DNA from: Aliivibrio wodanis
GTDB lineage: Bacteria; Pseudomonadota; Gammaproteobacteria; Enterobacterales; Vibrionaceae
Assembly (NCBI GenBank): GCA_000953695.1
Contig: LN554847.1
Coordinates: 248,001-312,000 of the forward strand
Direction: 5' to 3'
Length of the DNA: 64,000 bases
Under the pieces are notes generated by a model. That model ran no database searches and had not been told where the DNA came from. It saw only the letters and a program-made list of their open reading frames with translations. Within the stretch, counting starts at the first letter, position 1. The number at the start of each line of letters is the position of its first letter. Positions 8,155 to 17,985 of the stretch are shown piece after piece. Made by a program: the position numbers and the translations under genes.

Positions 8155-9191
8155 TCTTTAATTCTACGTTTTTGTTTCTTTTCAATAATATTACTCTTGC
8201 TTCTTAAGCTTAGCTCACCATTGTTACGCTCTCTTGTTGGTATCGCTTGTCTATCAATATCGCCTTGTAGGGTGTGCGCCAAATCTTCGGCAAAGTGGCT
8301 GCAATGAAAGTGCCATGAGTGACTCCAATTACCAATGGTTTGGTCTTTGTGTGGCTCGGTAAGTTGCTGCCAGTGATCGCCACAGTGTACATTTACTACA
8401 TGGCTTGGGGCATCGTCAGGTAATCCAACTCGTCCGCATCGTGGGGCAAGCCCTGCACGTTTTATATTTGAGATCTTTAATGCATTATCAAAAGGGCTTT
8501 GATAGTTAGTAATACGGGTTGATTGAGCAAACAGCGGAGCCGATTTTCGGTCATCTTGGCTTAATGACTGTCTCGCAATATCTCCTCCAATAAAACATAC
8601 TTGGCTTACGTTCCAGTGAATACGTTGCAAAGTTCGGTTTTTACTCGCTTGATAAAATGCTTCACGAATAACGTAAGCGCCTGTCGAGTGCCCAAGTAAA
8701 TGGATATCAATATCACACTGGTTTTCATCTTCTTTTAATTGGTTAATCGCCAATGGTGTAATACCAGCCGTGACCAGTTTTAATGCGCTTTGGTAGGCAT
8801 CTATTCTGTCTTCTAAATAATTAAGAGTGTAAGTAGCACAAGGCCAATCAAAGCTAACAATGGTGCCTGTAAATCCATGTTGCTTTAAGTGTTTATCGAG
8901 TAATTTATGACGCTGTATCACCTCTTCTTGGCTATTGTTGTAACCATGAGCAAAGAAAAGAATGTTACCTGTTTTAAATTGAGCTAATGGGTGATGGCTA
9001 GGGTGAAGCCCTGTAGTGGCTTCTTGAGTTAACTGAGTTATCCACTTTTCAGCGTCTACATGGTGAAGGTTATGGTCTGGTACTGTCGCTTCATCTGGCA
9101 AGATAAGGTAATGCGCATCACCGGGTTCATTGCTGTATTGAGACTTTGCTGTACCACTTGTGAGTTGACGTGTGCTTAATATGAATATCAC
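8145..9191 (-). CDS. DUF900-type alpha/beta hydrolase
   Basis: A 348-residue protein with an alpha/beta-hydrolase fold of the DUF900 family. The oxyanion-side strand ILFFAHGYNNSQEEV (about residues 75-90), the segment IVSFDWPCATYTLNYLEDR and the nucleophile elbow HLLGHSTGAYVIREAF with Ser in GHSTG (about residue 170) are all present. A late His in the HSWHFHCSHFAEDLA stretch could complete the triad. The start is a GTG after GGGA. No signal peptide is visible, so it is probably cytoplasmic. The substrate is unknown. It converges on the methyltransferase-HNH gene and shares its terminator hairpin. Confidence 0.75.
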   Translation of the reverse strand: MIFILSTRQLTSGTAKSQYSNEPGDAHYLILPDEATVPDHNLHHVDAEKWITQLTQEATTGLHPSHHPLAQFKTGNILFFAHGYNNSQEEVIQRHKLLDKHLKQHGFTGTIVSFDWPCATYTLNYLEDRIDAYQSALKLVTAGITPLAINQLKEDENQCDIDIHLLGHSTGAYVIREAFYQASKNRTLQRIHWNVSQVCFIGGDIARQSLSQDDRKSAPLFAQSTRITNYQSPFDNALKISNIKRAGLAPRCGRVGLPDDAPSHVVNVHCGDHWQQLTEPHKDQTIGNWSHSWHFHCSHFAEDLAHTLQGDIDRQAIPTRERNNGELSLRSKSNIIEKKQKRRIKEWE

Positions 9192-9554
9192 TTAACATCC
9201 CTGTTACATATTTTGTGTGAGCAATAGGATAAAAGGTTTTAGAATGGTGAAAAGAGTAAATAAGAGAAGTTGCGAGTAGTCGTAAAAATAAATGAAATTT
9301 AATGATAAAAAGTCTCACTTTTAAGATAGGTTGTTTTTATATTTAATGTGTTTATTATCAGTAAGTTACATTTATTTGTATTTATGAATCAAGTTCGCTT
9401 ATTTGTAAATAAAATATTCAAATAAAAAGAAAAATACCGCATAATGTTAGTCATAAAAAGATAGGGTAAGTCCCTACAATAAAAACATCAGTAATGTGCA
9501 ATATAAAGTACAGCTGAGCTAGGTGAACATGGCTTAATTTGTGAGGTATACAAA
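9192..9554. other. AT-rich intergenic stretch
   Basis: About 360 bases of AT-rich sequence upstream of the DUF900 gene. It must contain that gene's promoter on the minus strand and the promoter of the small membrane-protein gene on the plus strand. I see no strong hairpin, repeat or longer coding frame in it. Confidence 0.4.
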
Positions 9555-9677
9555 ATGTTTTTTGGTAATAATCAAAGTACATTCATGATATTTATGGGTT
9601 TTTTGATTTCAGTTTTAGCTATAATTATTATACCTATGGCAATACAGACGCTACGTATATTAAGAGAAAAAGAATAG
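9555..9677 (+). CDS. Small predicted membrane protein (40 aa)
   Basis: ATG at 9555 follows a clear GTGAGGT ribosome site. The 40-residue product starts MFFGNNQST, has one hydrophobic helix (about residues 10-30, FMIFMGFLISVLAIIII) and ends with a charged tail RILREKE, which suggests a single-pass inner-membrane protein with the tail inside. It belongs to no family I know. It sits alone between the DUF900 gene and the next gene, which starts 69 bases downstream. Support rests on the ribosome site and the hydrophobic/charged layout. Confidence 0.5.
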   Translation: MFFGNNQSTFMIFMGFLISVLAIIIIPMAIQTLRILREKE

Positions 9678-9746
9678 TCCCCACTTTCTTTCTTAATATA
9701 AATTATGAGGTAACATAGGGTTTTCTTTTTTAGAACGGAAGCCCTA

Positions 9747-10700
9747 ATGTCTCACTATTCACTTATCGATATTCCTTTTAACCTCAGACACACCTGTTGG
9801 TTCTGCGGTGAGCCTTCGTTCGATCTCCTCTCTTTTCCTAAATCATCACATCAAGTAAGTAAAATTGTCCATCAACCGATTGAATTGCCTGCATGTAAAG
9901 AGTGTTTGGTGCTGCCATCGGCTGGGGTATCTGAATCTATCTGGTCGTTTCGTGATCAAATCAAACATGCATTAATGAATAAGTACGCTAAGCATTTGGG
10001 TATTGGCTTGCAGTGGACGAAAGAAGAGTTAGAAGAGTCTGAGTTTGATGGCGCTATTTTGGAAGGGTTTGGTAAAAGTGCCTGGCCAATGTATGAAATA
10101 GCGAAGGCACGGGTGGAATATGTTGGTTGGGATATCTCGGTCGATAACGAGCCATTAGAGGGTTACGATGAAAGTTATGGCTATGAATTCAATGGTGTAC
10201 GTTATTTGAGTATTCAAGCTTGTATTGAGTATCATGTAAAAGCCTTGTCGTTGGATTTGGTGTTATTAGAGACGGTTGTAGAAATTGTTGGATCTGAGCG
10301 TTTTGCTTATGCATTACGTATTGCAACGTTAAATCGTGAAGTCTCTTATCGAGATCGTCTGGCGATTATTGATGAGATAAAAAACCAAGAGCAAGATAAA
10401 GACGACCTTCGTGAGTTAAATGAGGCTGAAAAATCAAGTGTTATCCTTCCTCTTGTTACTGTTGTTATGAATGAGGCGATTGCTCAGCCAGAGGCTATCG
10501 AATGGGCTATTACACATTCATGCACTACATTAGAGATCTTAATTGAGCAAGAAGATGATTTTTTTGATGCATTTGAGCACTTGGGTGGGCCAACGGCATT
10601 TGCGCTGTTTGATGGTTTGCAATGGTATTTGGCGGCGCGTCGAGATAATACGTGGTGTGTAGAGAATGATCCTAATGATGAGTTTTGGCGTGAAGTTTAG
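9747..10700 (+). CDS. Conserved hypothetical protein with two CxxC pairs
   Basis: A 317-residue acidic, soluble protein that I do not recognise. Near the N-terminus it carries CWFCGEP (about residues 18-24) and, after about 32 residues, CKEC, which together could bind one zinc ion, as in treble-clef or HNH-associated knuckles. The remainder is rich in Glu, Trp and aromatic residues, with helices such as YHVKALSLDLVLLETVVEIV. No signal peptide or membrane segment is seen. It is flanked by a small membrane-protein gene and a convergent lipoprotein gene. No function is offered. Confidence 0.65.
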   Translation: MSHYSLIDIPFNLRHTCWFCGEPSFDLLSFPKSSHQVSKIVHQPIELPACKECLVLPSAGVSESIWSFRDQIKHALMNKYAKHLGIGLQWTKEELEESEFDGAILEGFGKSAWPMYEIAKARVEYVGWDISVDNEPLEGYDESYGYEFNGVRYLSIQACIEYHVKALSLDLVLLETVVEIVGSERFAYALRIATLNREVSYRDRLAIIDEIKNQEQDKDDLRELNEAEKSSVILPLVTVVMNEAIAQPEAIEWAITHSCTTLEILIEQEDDFFDAFEHLGGPTAFALFDGLQWYLAARRDNTWCVENDPNDEFWREV

Positions 10701-10714
10701 AGTGTTAAAGTGAG

Positions 10715-10765
10715 AAATGGCTGCGATTATCACTAAGGCAGTATAAGTGAGAAACGCGGCCATTA
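10715..10765. terminator. Long-looped hairpin between convergent genes
   Basis: AATGGCTGCG at 10717-10726 pairs with CGCGGCCATT at 10755-10764 across a long loop. It may end transcription between the convergent genes; it has no clean T-run, so confidence is low. Confidence 0.35.
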
Positions 10766-10794
10766 ATATTTATTGTAGGGTTAAATCAAGATGA

Positions 10795-12063
10795 TTAGAT
10801 ACGGTCATTAATGAAGTTAGTGATCGAATTTGCTGCTTCTTGACCTTCTGGGCAGTGTCCATCTGTTCCATAAAACTCAACCACACCTTGTGTTGATAGC
10901 GCAGCTGTTTTTTGCATGTCTTCTGCTGAGGCAACCATATCGCCAGAGGTGTTGATCACTAGCATTGGGGTGTCCATGCGAGCTTTTCCATCAAAGTAAC
11001 CTTTGGTTTTTAGTGATAGAGGTACAGTTAGCTCACCAAATGAATCTAATTTTGTAATGTCGGCACCAATGCGTTTACCAAAAGATTGTGATGTCATTAG
11101 TGGTAGTTTAGGGAATAAGAAAGGTTTCGTTAATACGCCATCTACAACGGCACAACGAGCAACAATGGCTTTCAATTCTGGATTATCTATCGCAAATTCC
11201 ATTAGTGGAATACCAGCGCCAGATTGTGAAAGCACAGCAATACGTGAGTTGTCTAGACGATCATCATTTAATACATAAGCTAATGCGGCATCGTGTGCTT
11301 CGGTTTCTTTATCTAGCTCTAAAATGATGTTGTTGTTTAAGCCTGCGCCTGGCATATCAAAGGTTAGTACCGCTGTGCCGTTGTTTACGGTATCAATAAG
11401 AGAACCGTGATGTTCTACTAATGCTTTATCTACGCCACCTGTCCATAAAGTAATTGGTGCTTTTTTGTTAGCTTCAATTTTTGGTAAATGAAGTAAGCCG
11501 ATAATATATGATGGTGAGATTGATTTATCTTCTAGGGGTAATTTTACCTTTTCTACATTTTCACCGCGTAATGTAGCTGCTTGAACATATGCATCAACAG
11601 ATTTGTTTAGTGCAACTAATTCATTGGCTTGGTGTAAATTAGGGTAGCTCGCAATTAACCAAAATGTAGATGCTTTTTGATATAAAGTGGCAGCAGCAAT
11701 ACCAGTTACGTGATTTGCTTGTAGGTTAAAGTGTTGTGCTTCTTTTGAGAATTCAAACGTCCAGTGACCTTCTGTATCTTCATTGCTCTCATCACGCAGT
11801 TTTTTGTCTGAATCAATACGAGTAAGTACTGCTGCAATTTCTGCCTCAGTAACGCCCATCTCAACCCAGCTATTTAAACGTAATTCGCGATACCAATTTT
11901 CTTGCCCTTCTACAATAAGCTCCGCGCCACGAAAGTTTTGATGGCCTTCGATGTTTGTCGCTGTATTGCTTGGAGTATCATTTGATGCTTCTGTTATTGT
12001 AGAAGAGGTGCCACACGCAGAAAGTGAAGCGGCAATAAGTAGAGCAAGAAGTGGTTTTTTCAT
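10795..12063 (-). CDS. FrsA-like alpha/beta hydrolase lipoprotein
   Basis: A 422-residue protein with a lipoprotein signal, MKKPLLALLIAASLSAC, giving a lipidated Cys at residue 17. The mature part resembles the FrsA (DUF1100) esterase family along its length: NWYRELRLNSWVEMGV early, HWTFEFSKEAQHF, YPNLHQANELVALNKSVDAY, then a hydrolase core with nucleophile-elbow-like VLSQSGAGIPLMEFA (about residue 280) and a late DGHCP that could supply His. Classical FrsA is cytoplasmic and was described as binding IIA-Glc in Vibrio; this one is predicted to be anchored in the envelope, so the role probably differs. The IS30 element inserted about 110 bases upstream of its start and may affect its promoter. 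Confidence 0.75.
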   Translation of the reverse strand: MKKPLLALLIAASLSACGTSSTITEASNDTPSNTATNIEGHQNFRGAELIVEGQENWYRELRLNSWVEMGVTEAEIAAVLTRIDSDKKLRDESNEDTEGHWTFEFSKEAQHFNLQANHVTGIAAATLYQKASTFWLIASYPNLHQANELVALNKSVDAYVQAATLRGENVEKVKLPLEDKSISPSYIIGLLHLPKIEANKKAPITLWTGGVDKALVEHHGSLIDTVNNGTAVLTFDMPGAGLNNNIILELDKETEAHDAALAYVLNDDRLDNSRIAVLSQSGAGIPLMEFAIDNPELKAIVARCAVVDGVLTKPFLFPKLPLMTSQSFGKRIGADITKLDSFGELTVPLSLKTKGYFDGKARMDTPMLVINTSGDMVASAEDMQKTAALSTQGVVEFYGTDGHCPEGQEAANSITNFINDRI

Positions 12064-12175
12064 GATGATGCTTCCTATATGAGATTAGACTTAGTATAGG
12101 AAGTTTAATGTGAAAAAATTGTCAGATAGGATCCTATAATTTCTATTTTATTTAAAGGTGTGATACGCAGTAATA

Positions 12176-13229
12176 CCTAGATCCCAAGAATAACCGACAC
12201 ACTTTGGTATAGATTAGAGAGTCAGTTGCCTATAAGCTTCAAGCTCTCACACAATCAACTAAGGTAACCACATGGGACACCAATATAAGCAACTGACACT
12301 AAGTGAAAGATACCAGATTGAAGCTTGGAATACACATAGTATTTCTGCTCGGGAAATAGGACAAAAATTAAAACGGAGCAATGGCTCCATTTCAAGGGAA
12401 TTACGACGCTGTCCTGTTGGAAGTTATTCTGCCGAGCAAGCGCATAAACATGCTTTTCAAAAAAGAACACTTTCAATTAAGCACACAAAGTGTGGCCAAA
12501 AGAATAAGAAAATAATTCAAATATACCTACAACTTGGTTGGAGCCCAGAGCAAATATCTGGACGAATGCATAAAGAAAAAATAGAAAATACAATATGTTG
12601 CAGTACTATTTACAATGTAGTTAAAAGAGAGCATTGGCAAAGAATGCTTGCTCGAAAAGGTAAAAAATACAAACAGCGTAAAGGTGTAGAAGCTGGAGCA
12701 AGACTAATTCCCAACCGCGCTGATATCTCTCTCCGGCCTGCTATTGTTGACGATAACTCAGAAATTGGCCACTGGGAAGGTGATACTGTTTATGGTCAAG
12801 ATGGGTATTTAGTCACTATGGTAGAGCGAGTATCTAAGCTATTAGTTACTTGCAAAGTACGTAGCAAGTCTAAAAAAGCAGTCACTCGTGGGATAAATCG
12901 CATGATGAAGCCCTTTAAAGAACTTTGCAAAACAATCACATTTGATAATGGCGGAGAGTTTGCGGGTCATGCTAAGATAGCTAAGCATCTGAACTGTGAC
13001 ATTTATTTTGCTAAACCTTACCATTCCTGGCAACGAGGTTTGAATGAAAATACCAATGGTTTACTAAGGCGTTTTTTCCCAAAGGGAATGGCCATTGGAG
13101 AACTTGCTGCAAAAGAGGTTAAACAGGCAGAGTTTTTGATTAATTCGAGACCTAGAAAGGCATTAAATTTTCTGAGTCCGAGTGAGTTTTTAAGCGGTAA
13201 GCGTGTGTCGGTTATTGTTACGATCTAGC
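12176..13229 (+). mobile_element. IS30-family insertion sequence, copy 1 (1054 bp)
   Basis: The ends are CCTAGATCCCAAGAATAACC on the left and, read inward from the right, GCTAGATCGTAACAATAACC, with ACCGACACAC shared by both inverted repeats. A 3-bp duplication ATA flanks it (12173-12175 and 13230-13232). The transposase stop codon lies within the right terminal repeat. Comparison with the copy at 36203-37256 gives the same length and the same boundary bases. It sits in the gap between the FrsA-like gene and the permease gene and breaks no obvious gene. Confidence 0.95.
12272..13228 (+). CDS. IS30 family transposase, copy 1
   Basis: A 318-residue DDE transposase. The N-terminal helix-turn-helix is [20 protein letters not shown] and on to [15 protein letters not shown] (about residues 8-50). 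The catalytic triad is visible as Asp in [10 protein letters not shown] (about 172), Asp in [12 protein letters not shown] (about 230) and Glu in [18 protein letters not shown] (about 264). Length and motif order are normal for IS30 transposases and nothing is broken. Start ATG 12272 follows AAGGTAACCAC. The protein is identical to that at 36204-37160. Confidence 0.95.
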   Translation: MGHQYKQLTLSERYQIEAWNTHSISAREIGQKLKRSNGSISRELRRCPVGSYSAEQAHKHAFQKRTLSIKHTKCGQKNKKIIQIYLQLGWSPEQISGRMHKEKIENTICCSTIYNVVKREHWQRMLARKGKKYKQRKGVEAGARLIPNRADISLRPAIVDDNSEIGHWEGDTVYGQDGYLVTMVERVSKLLVTCKVRSKSKKAVTRGINRMMKPFKELCKTITFDNGGEFAGHAKIAKHLNCDIYFAKPYHSWQRGLNENTNGLLRRFFPKGMAIGELAAKEVKQAEFLINSRPRKALNFLSPSEFLSGKRVSVIVTI

Positions 13230-13340
13230 ATACCATTGCCATTAATTAAATGGTCTATTTATTACGCAGGAAAACCACTTAAGAGCAAGGCAAAAATTCT
13301 GATAAGTAGTTATTCTACTTAAATAACTTTTAACGAAGCT

Positions 13341-13391
13341 ATTATGTGATTTAACCAGTAATAATGATTAGAGAATTACTGGAATTGGTAT
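13341..13391 (-). repeat. 51-bp dispersed intergenic repeat, copy A
   Basis: On the minus strand this reads ATACCAATTCCAGTAATTCT and so on to CACATAAT. It matches 39719-39769 on the plus strand at 48 of 51 positions by direct comparison. Both copies lie between genes beside terminators. It belongs to a looser TACCAA-N4-AGTAA pattern also seen near 28690 and 42740. Confidence 0.75.
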
Positions 13392-13423
13392 AAAGTCAGG
13401 GGAGATGAATTGGGCAATAAAAA

Positions 13424-13453
13424 ATGACCTTGGCGGTAAATAGCCAAGGTCAT
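13424..13453 (-). terminator. Rho-independent terminator of the permease gene
   Basis: ATGACCTTGGC pairs with GCCAAGGTCAT (11-bp stem, 8-base loop), followed on the minus strand by a run of T. Confidence 0.85.
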
Positions 13454-13495
13454 GCTGTTATTCATACTGTAGATCTTAATTAAGTGTGGTCTAGG

Positions 13496-14899
13496 TTATG
13501 CCCAGAAAATTGAAGCAAACGCCGTTAAGATAACAATACACACTAGGTTTAGATAAATACCTACGCGCATCATCTCAGATTGTTTTATGTGACCCGAGCC
13601 AAACACAATTGCATTTGGTGGTGTAGCAACGGGTAGCATAAAGGCACAAGAGGCTGAGATAGCTATCATGGCTGAAAGCACCACCGGCGAGATACCAAGC
13701 ACTTCGGCAACACTAGCAAATACAGGAATAAGCAGCGCAGCACTGGCTGTGTTACTGGCAAATTCGGTTAAGAACACAACAAAAGCGGCAACGGCAAGAA
13801 TGGTAAATATAATCCCCGCTTGAGATAAAATATCACTTAAGCTGTGAGCTAAGAAGCTACTCGTTCCTGTCGCTTTTAGGATGTTACTTAAACAAATACC
13901 ACCACCAAATAACAGCAATACACCCCAATCTGTGGTTTTTTCAACGTCTTTCCATTGTACGACACGAGCAAAACCAAGTAGGACAATCGCCATTAAAGCA
14001 ACCAGAGTATCGAATTTTGAAAAGCCGCCTAGCATGGCATTGATTGGTTTACTGAAGATCCATAATGTAACCGTTAATGCGAAGATCATTAGGGTAACGA
14101 CTTTTCCTTTATCCCAAGTGACTGGCTCATGATTCAGTTCAAATAATTCATTAAGGTTTGGTTTTAGCATTACGTATAATAAACCAACAGTAACGGGTAA
14201 TAGAATGAGGGTCATTGGTACGCCAAACGACATCCATTCTGTGAAACTTAGACCTACTTCTGCCGCAGCAATGGCGTTAGGAGGGCTGCCGACGATGGTC
14301 GATATTCCACCAATACTTGCACAATAAGCGATACCTAAAAGCACAAAAACGTAAGTATTATGACCTGTTTTTGAGTTTACTTTACTTAGCACACCCAAAA
14401 CCAATGGCAACATCATTGCTGTAGTGGCAGTATTACTTATCCACATTGATAAGCCAGCAGTTACCCCAAATAGCATATAGACTGCGGTGCTCATTTTTCC
14501 CTTAGCTAATATCAATACTTTATCAGCAATGACTTTATCAAGCTCTTGTCTGTGTAAAGCAGCAGCTAAAGCAAATCCCCCTAAGAATAAGAAGATGATT
14601 GGGTTAGCAAAGTTACTTAATGCTTTTGTGGTGTCAAATATTCCAAAGCCTACCGCTAAAATAGGAACAAGCAGAGCGGTGATACTGACGTGTAAGGCTT
14701 CGGTTAACCATAAGATAGCGATAAAAGCTAAGATACTTAAACCAAGAACGACGTTTTGTTCGAATGGTAAAAAATTATATAGAAGAGCAAAGAGGATAAT
14801 ATCAATGAGAATGATAAAACTGTTTTTATTCAGAAACCATTCCTTGGTATTGGTGGGTAGAGGCATATATTCATTTTTATCTATTTCATTTTTGTGCAT
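13496..14899 (-). CDS. SLC13/DASS family anion (dicarboxylate) permease
   Basis: A 467-residue inner-membrane transporter with about 11-12 hydrophobic segments. The SLC13 signature near the C-terminus, [17 protein letters not shown] (about residue 430), and the matching N-terminal half motif [17 protein letters not shown] show the internal repeat of the DASS fold, which carries sodium and dicarboxylate in the two SNT/TPPN motifs. Likely substrates are C4-dicarboxylates or related anions; the exact one cannot be read. ATG 14899 is chosen over the further upstream 14947 because GGAG precedes it and it gives the usual MHKNE... cytoplasmic start. A strong terminator follows. The gene stands alone. 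Confidence 0.85.
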   Translation of the reverse strand: MHKNEIDKNEYMPLPTNTKEWFLNKNSFIILIDIILFALLYNFLPFEQNVVLGLSILAFIAILWLTEALHVSITALLVPILAVGFGIFDTTKALSNFANPIIFLFLGGFALAAALHRQELDKVIADKVLILAKGKMSTAVYMLFGVTAGLSMWISNTATTAMMLPLVLGVLSKVNSKTGHNTYVFVLLGIAYCASIGGISTIVGSPPNAIAAAEVGLSFTEWMSFGVPMTLILLPVTVGLLYVMLKPNLNELFELNHEPVTWDKGKVVTLMIFALTVTLWIFSKPINAMLGGFSKFDTLVALMAIVLLGFARVVQWKDVEKTTDWGVLLLFGGGICLSNILKATGTSSFLAHSLSDILSQAGIIFTILAVAAFVVFLTEFASNTASAALLIPVFASVAEVLGISPVVLSAMIAISASCAFMLPVATPPNAIVFGSGHIKQSEMMRVGIYLNLVCIVILTAFASIFWA

Positions 14900-15170
14900 G
14901 ACGAGCTCCATTCTAACGATGAATTTCAGACTTAACTTGATCGCCATTGTTACAGAATATTAACCTGAGTAAATAAAAGGTTATTAAGATTGTCGTTTTG
15001 ATCGTTTTGCTGTTTTCATAATTATGCGGACACTCACCTTTTAAACAGATTTACATCCAAAGTTGTTGTTTTTGTGTTAATTGTTATTTGTGGAATGGTA
15101 CTGAGTTGAGAGGTTTTTTGGGGTTGTGTGGGGTGGTGTTTTTATCAATTTACAGTAGGTTAAATCAAAA

Positions 15171-15207
15171 AAAACCAACGTCATCATAAATAATGAACGC
15201 TGGTTTT
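15171..15207 (-). terminator. Rho-independent terminator of pflB
   Basis: AAAACCAGCGT and ACGTTGGTTTT on the minus strand form a stem with one mismatch around a 15-base loop, followed by a T-run, just downstream of the pflB stop. Confidence 0.8.
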
Positions 15208-15232
15208 AATTCATAAAAACAGTAATTCTGTT

Positions 15233-17530
15233 TTACATGTGGTTTGTAAATGTACGGGTAATCACGTCTTGCTGTTGTTCACGAGTCAGTGAGTTAAAAC
15301 GCACTGCATAACCTGATACACGAATGGTTAATTGTGGGTATTTTTCTGGGTGATCAACAGCATCTAATAATGTATCGCGGTTTAGCACGTTAACATTAAG
15401 ATGTTGGCCACCTTCAACCCCGTCATTAATATTTGCAGCTTCGTGGTGGAAGTAACCATCCATAAGAGCAGCAAGGTTTTGTTTTTGTGCTTCGTCATCT
15501 TTACCTAATGCACTTGGTACGATTGAGAAGGTGTAAGAAATACCATCTTTAGCATAAGCAAACGGCAGTTTAGAGACTGATGTTAGTGACGCGACAGCAC
15601 CGTTCTCATCACGACCGTGCATTGGGTTTGCACCAGGTCCAAAAGGCATACCAGCACGGCGACCATCCGGAGTGTTACCTGTTTTCTTACCGTACACAAC
15701 GTTTGAGGTAATGGTAAGAATCGATTGTGTTGGTATGGCTTCACGGTACATACTCATTTTCTGAATTTTTTTCATGAAGCGTTCAACAAGATCACAAGCA
15801 ATGTCATCAACACGGTCATCGTTGTTACCGAATTTAGGGTAATCCCCTTCGATGTTAAAATCGATGGCAACGCCGTCTTCATCACGAACTGGCGTGACTT
15901 TCGCAAACTTGATAGCCGCTAATGAATCAGCAACCACTGATAGACCAGCAATACCACAAGCCATAGTGCGGCGCACATCGCGATCCATTAATGCCATTAG
16001 TGACGCTTCGTAGCTATAACGGTCATGTGAGTAATGAATGATGTTTAATGCAGTTACGTATTGGGTCGCTAACCAATCTAGCATTGAATCAAAACGTGGC
16101 ATTAAATTATCAAAGTCAAGAACCTCATCGGTTACTTTGGCTACTTTTGGTCCAACTTGTGATTTTGATTTTTCATCGACACCGCCATTGATGGTATAAA
16201 GCAATGCTTTTGCTAGGTTGGCACGAGCTCCAAAGAATTGCATGTGCTTACCTACTACTTGTGGGCTTACACAACAGGCAATAGCGTAGTCATCGTTATC
16301 GAAATCTGGACGCATTAAATCGTCGTTTTCATATTGAACTGATGAGGTATCAATAGACACTTTTGCTGCGTATTTTTTAAAGGCGATAGGCAATTGTTCT
16401 GACCAAAGAATGGTCATGTTTGGCTCTGGTGCTGGGCCCATTGTGTGTAGTGTATGTAGATAACGGAATGTGGTTTTCGTTACTAATGTACGGCCATCAA
16501 CCCCCATACCCGCCATTGCTTCTGTCGCCCAAATTGGGTCTCCAGAGAACAGTGAATCGTATTCTGGTGTACGTAGGAAGCGAACCATACGCAATTTCAT
16601 GATGAAGTGATCAACCATTTCTTGCGCTTGTTCTTCAGTGATCAATCCATTGGCAATATCACGCTCTACATAAACATCAATAAAGGTAGACGTACGGCCT
16701 AGTGACATTGCTGCCCCATTTTGTGATTTAACCGCAGCAAGATAACCAAAGTAGGTAAATTGAATCGCTTCTTGGGCTGTTTTAGCCGGTAAAGACATAT
16801 CAATACCGTATTTTAGGCCCATCTGAAGAATGTCTTCTAAGGCTTGAATTTGGTCTGCTAATTCTTCACGAAGACGCATTGTTTTTTCAAGATCTTGACC
16901 TTGTTCAAGGAAAGCTTGAGTTGAGTTGTATTGCTCTTTTTTGTCAGCTTTTAAAAAATCAATGCCGTAAAGCGCTAAACGACGGTAGTCACCAATGATA
17001 CGGCCACGACCATAAGCATCTGGAAGCCCTGTGATAATGCCTGACTTACGGCATGCAAGGATGTCTTTAGTATAAAGATCAAAACACGCTTTGTTGTGTG
17101 TTTTGCGATATTCCGTGAATATTTTTTCTACGCTTGGATCCAATTCACGACCGTAAACTTCACATGAACTTTTCACCATACGAATACCACCATTAGCGAT
17201 AATAGATCGTTTTAGTGGCTTATCTGTTTGTAGGCCGACGATTTTTTCGAGATCTTTATTAATGTAACCCGCATCATGAGAAATGATGGTTGAAGGTAAG
17301 CTGGTATCAAAGTCAACAGGAGCATGAGTTCGGCTCTCTTGTTTAATACCTTCTAATACATTGTTCCAAAGAGAGGTTGTTGACTCGGTTACCTCAGCAA
17401 GAAAAGATTCATCACCTTCATAAGGAGTGTAGTTGGTTTGAATAAAATCACGAGTGTTAACATTCTTTTGCCATTCACCGTTATTAAAACCGTGCCATGC
17501 TTCTATCATACCAGTAGTTGGAATAGTCAT
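15233..17530 (-). CDS. pflB: Pyruvate formate-lyase (formate C-acetyltransferase)
   Basis: A 765-residue glycyl-radical enzyme that converts pyruvate and CoA to acetyl-CoA and formate during anaerobic growth. The double-cysteine active site is in [19 protein letters not shown] (about residue 420) and the glycyl-radical loop is [20 protein letters not shown] near the C-terminus, with the radical Gly about 30 residues from the end. The sequence follows E. coli PflB closely throughout, with a short insert after FHHEA (NINDGV). It must be activated by the radical-SAM enzyme PflA, whose gene is not adjacent here; neither is a focA formate channel. Start ATG follows AGGTAAGCATT. Confidence 0.95.
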   Translation of the reverse strand: MTIPTTGMIEAWHGFNNGEWQKNVNTRDFIQTNYTPYEGDESFLAEVTESTTSLWNNVLEGIKQESRTHAPVDFDTSLPSTIISHDAGYINKDLEKIVGLQTDKPLKRSIIANGGIRMVKSSCEVYGRELDPSVEKIFTEYRKTHNKACFDLYTKDILACRKSGIITGLPDAYGRGRIIGDYRRLALYGIDFLKADKKEQYNSTQAFLEQGQDLEKTMRLREELADQIQALEDILQMGLKYGIDMSLPAKTAQEAIQFTYFGYLAAVKSQNGAAMSLGRTSTFIDVYVERDIANGLITEEQAQEMVDHFIMKLRMVRFLRTPEYDSLFSGDPIWATEAMAGMGVDGRTLVTKTTFRYLHTLHTMGPAPEPNMTILWSEQLPIAFKKYAAKVSIDTSSVQYENDDLMRPDFDNDDYAIACCVSPQVVGKHMQFFGARANLAKALLYTINGGVDEKSKSQVGPKVAKVTDEVLDFDNLMPRFDSMLDWLATQYVTALNIIHYSHDRYSYEASLMALMDRDVRRTMACGIAGLSVVADSLAAIKFAKVTPVRDEDGVAIDFNIEGDYPKFGNNDDRVDDIACDLVERFMKKIQKMSMYREAIPTQSILTITSNVVYGKKTGNTPDGRRAGMPFGPGANPMHGRDENGAVASLTSVSKLPFAYAKDGISYTFSIVPSALGKDDEAQKQNLAALMDGYFHHEAANINDGVEGGQHLNVNVLNRDTLLDAVDHPEKYPQLTIRVSGYAVRFNSLTREQQQDVITRTFTNHM

Positions 17531-17985
17531 AATGCTTACCTATCTTTAATTATTTTTAATCGGGCATGATATTTTAAGAAATAAATAACAAGCCGTTTTT
17601 TGTCTGGAAATGATCTTATTCCTAAGAGCTGCATGAGTAAAATGAATGCTTTTCATTTTTAAAATGCATTTTGTGCATATATTAAAAGGGGGATTTACTG
17701 TCTTAATTAACTGATTCATCTAATAATTACGTTGTTTTTATGTGAATTTATACCTTGCTTTGGTTTCATTTGGATAAATATATAGGCGATGTTTGTTTCA
17801 AATTTGTTGATTTATAAAATAAGTAATGGAGTTTTATGAATGGATGTATGAACAAATTGTAACGAGGTTTGTATGGCTATTTTGTTTTGTGATTTGACTT
17901 CCAATTAGTAATTATATCAGTCGTTTATATTCTTATTATCGACTAAGTTTTCGTGAGAAAAACAATAATACTCAAAGGAATAATT
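17531..17985. promoter_or_regulatory. Divergent control region between pflB and gbpA
   Basis: This 455-base, very AT-rich gap must carry promoters for both genes. A palindrome-like AAAATGCATTTTGTGCATAT lies at about 17657-17678. I could not find a clean FNR box (TTGAT-N4-ATCAA), which is often expected ahead of pfl genes. AAAGGAATAATT precedes the gbpA ATG. An earlier in-frame GTG at 17953 exists but would add residues before the signal peptide. Confidence 0.4.

Noticed and set aside
12255-12476. A 73-residue frame on the minus strand inside IS30 copy 1, repeated at 36956-37177 in copy 2.
   Set aside because: It lies antisense within the transposase gene and is duplicated only because the element is; it has no ribosome site or family resemblance.
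14487-14963. A 158-residue plus-strand frame over the permease gene.
   Set aside because: It is antisense to a well supported transporter and has no recognisable domain or ribosome site.
17531-17985. FNR or ArcA boxes for pflB.
   Set aside because: I found no TTGAT-N4-ATCAA-like site good enough to list.
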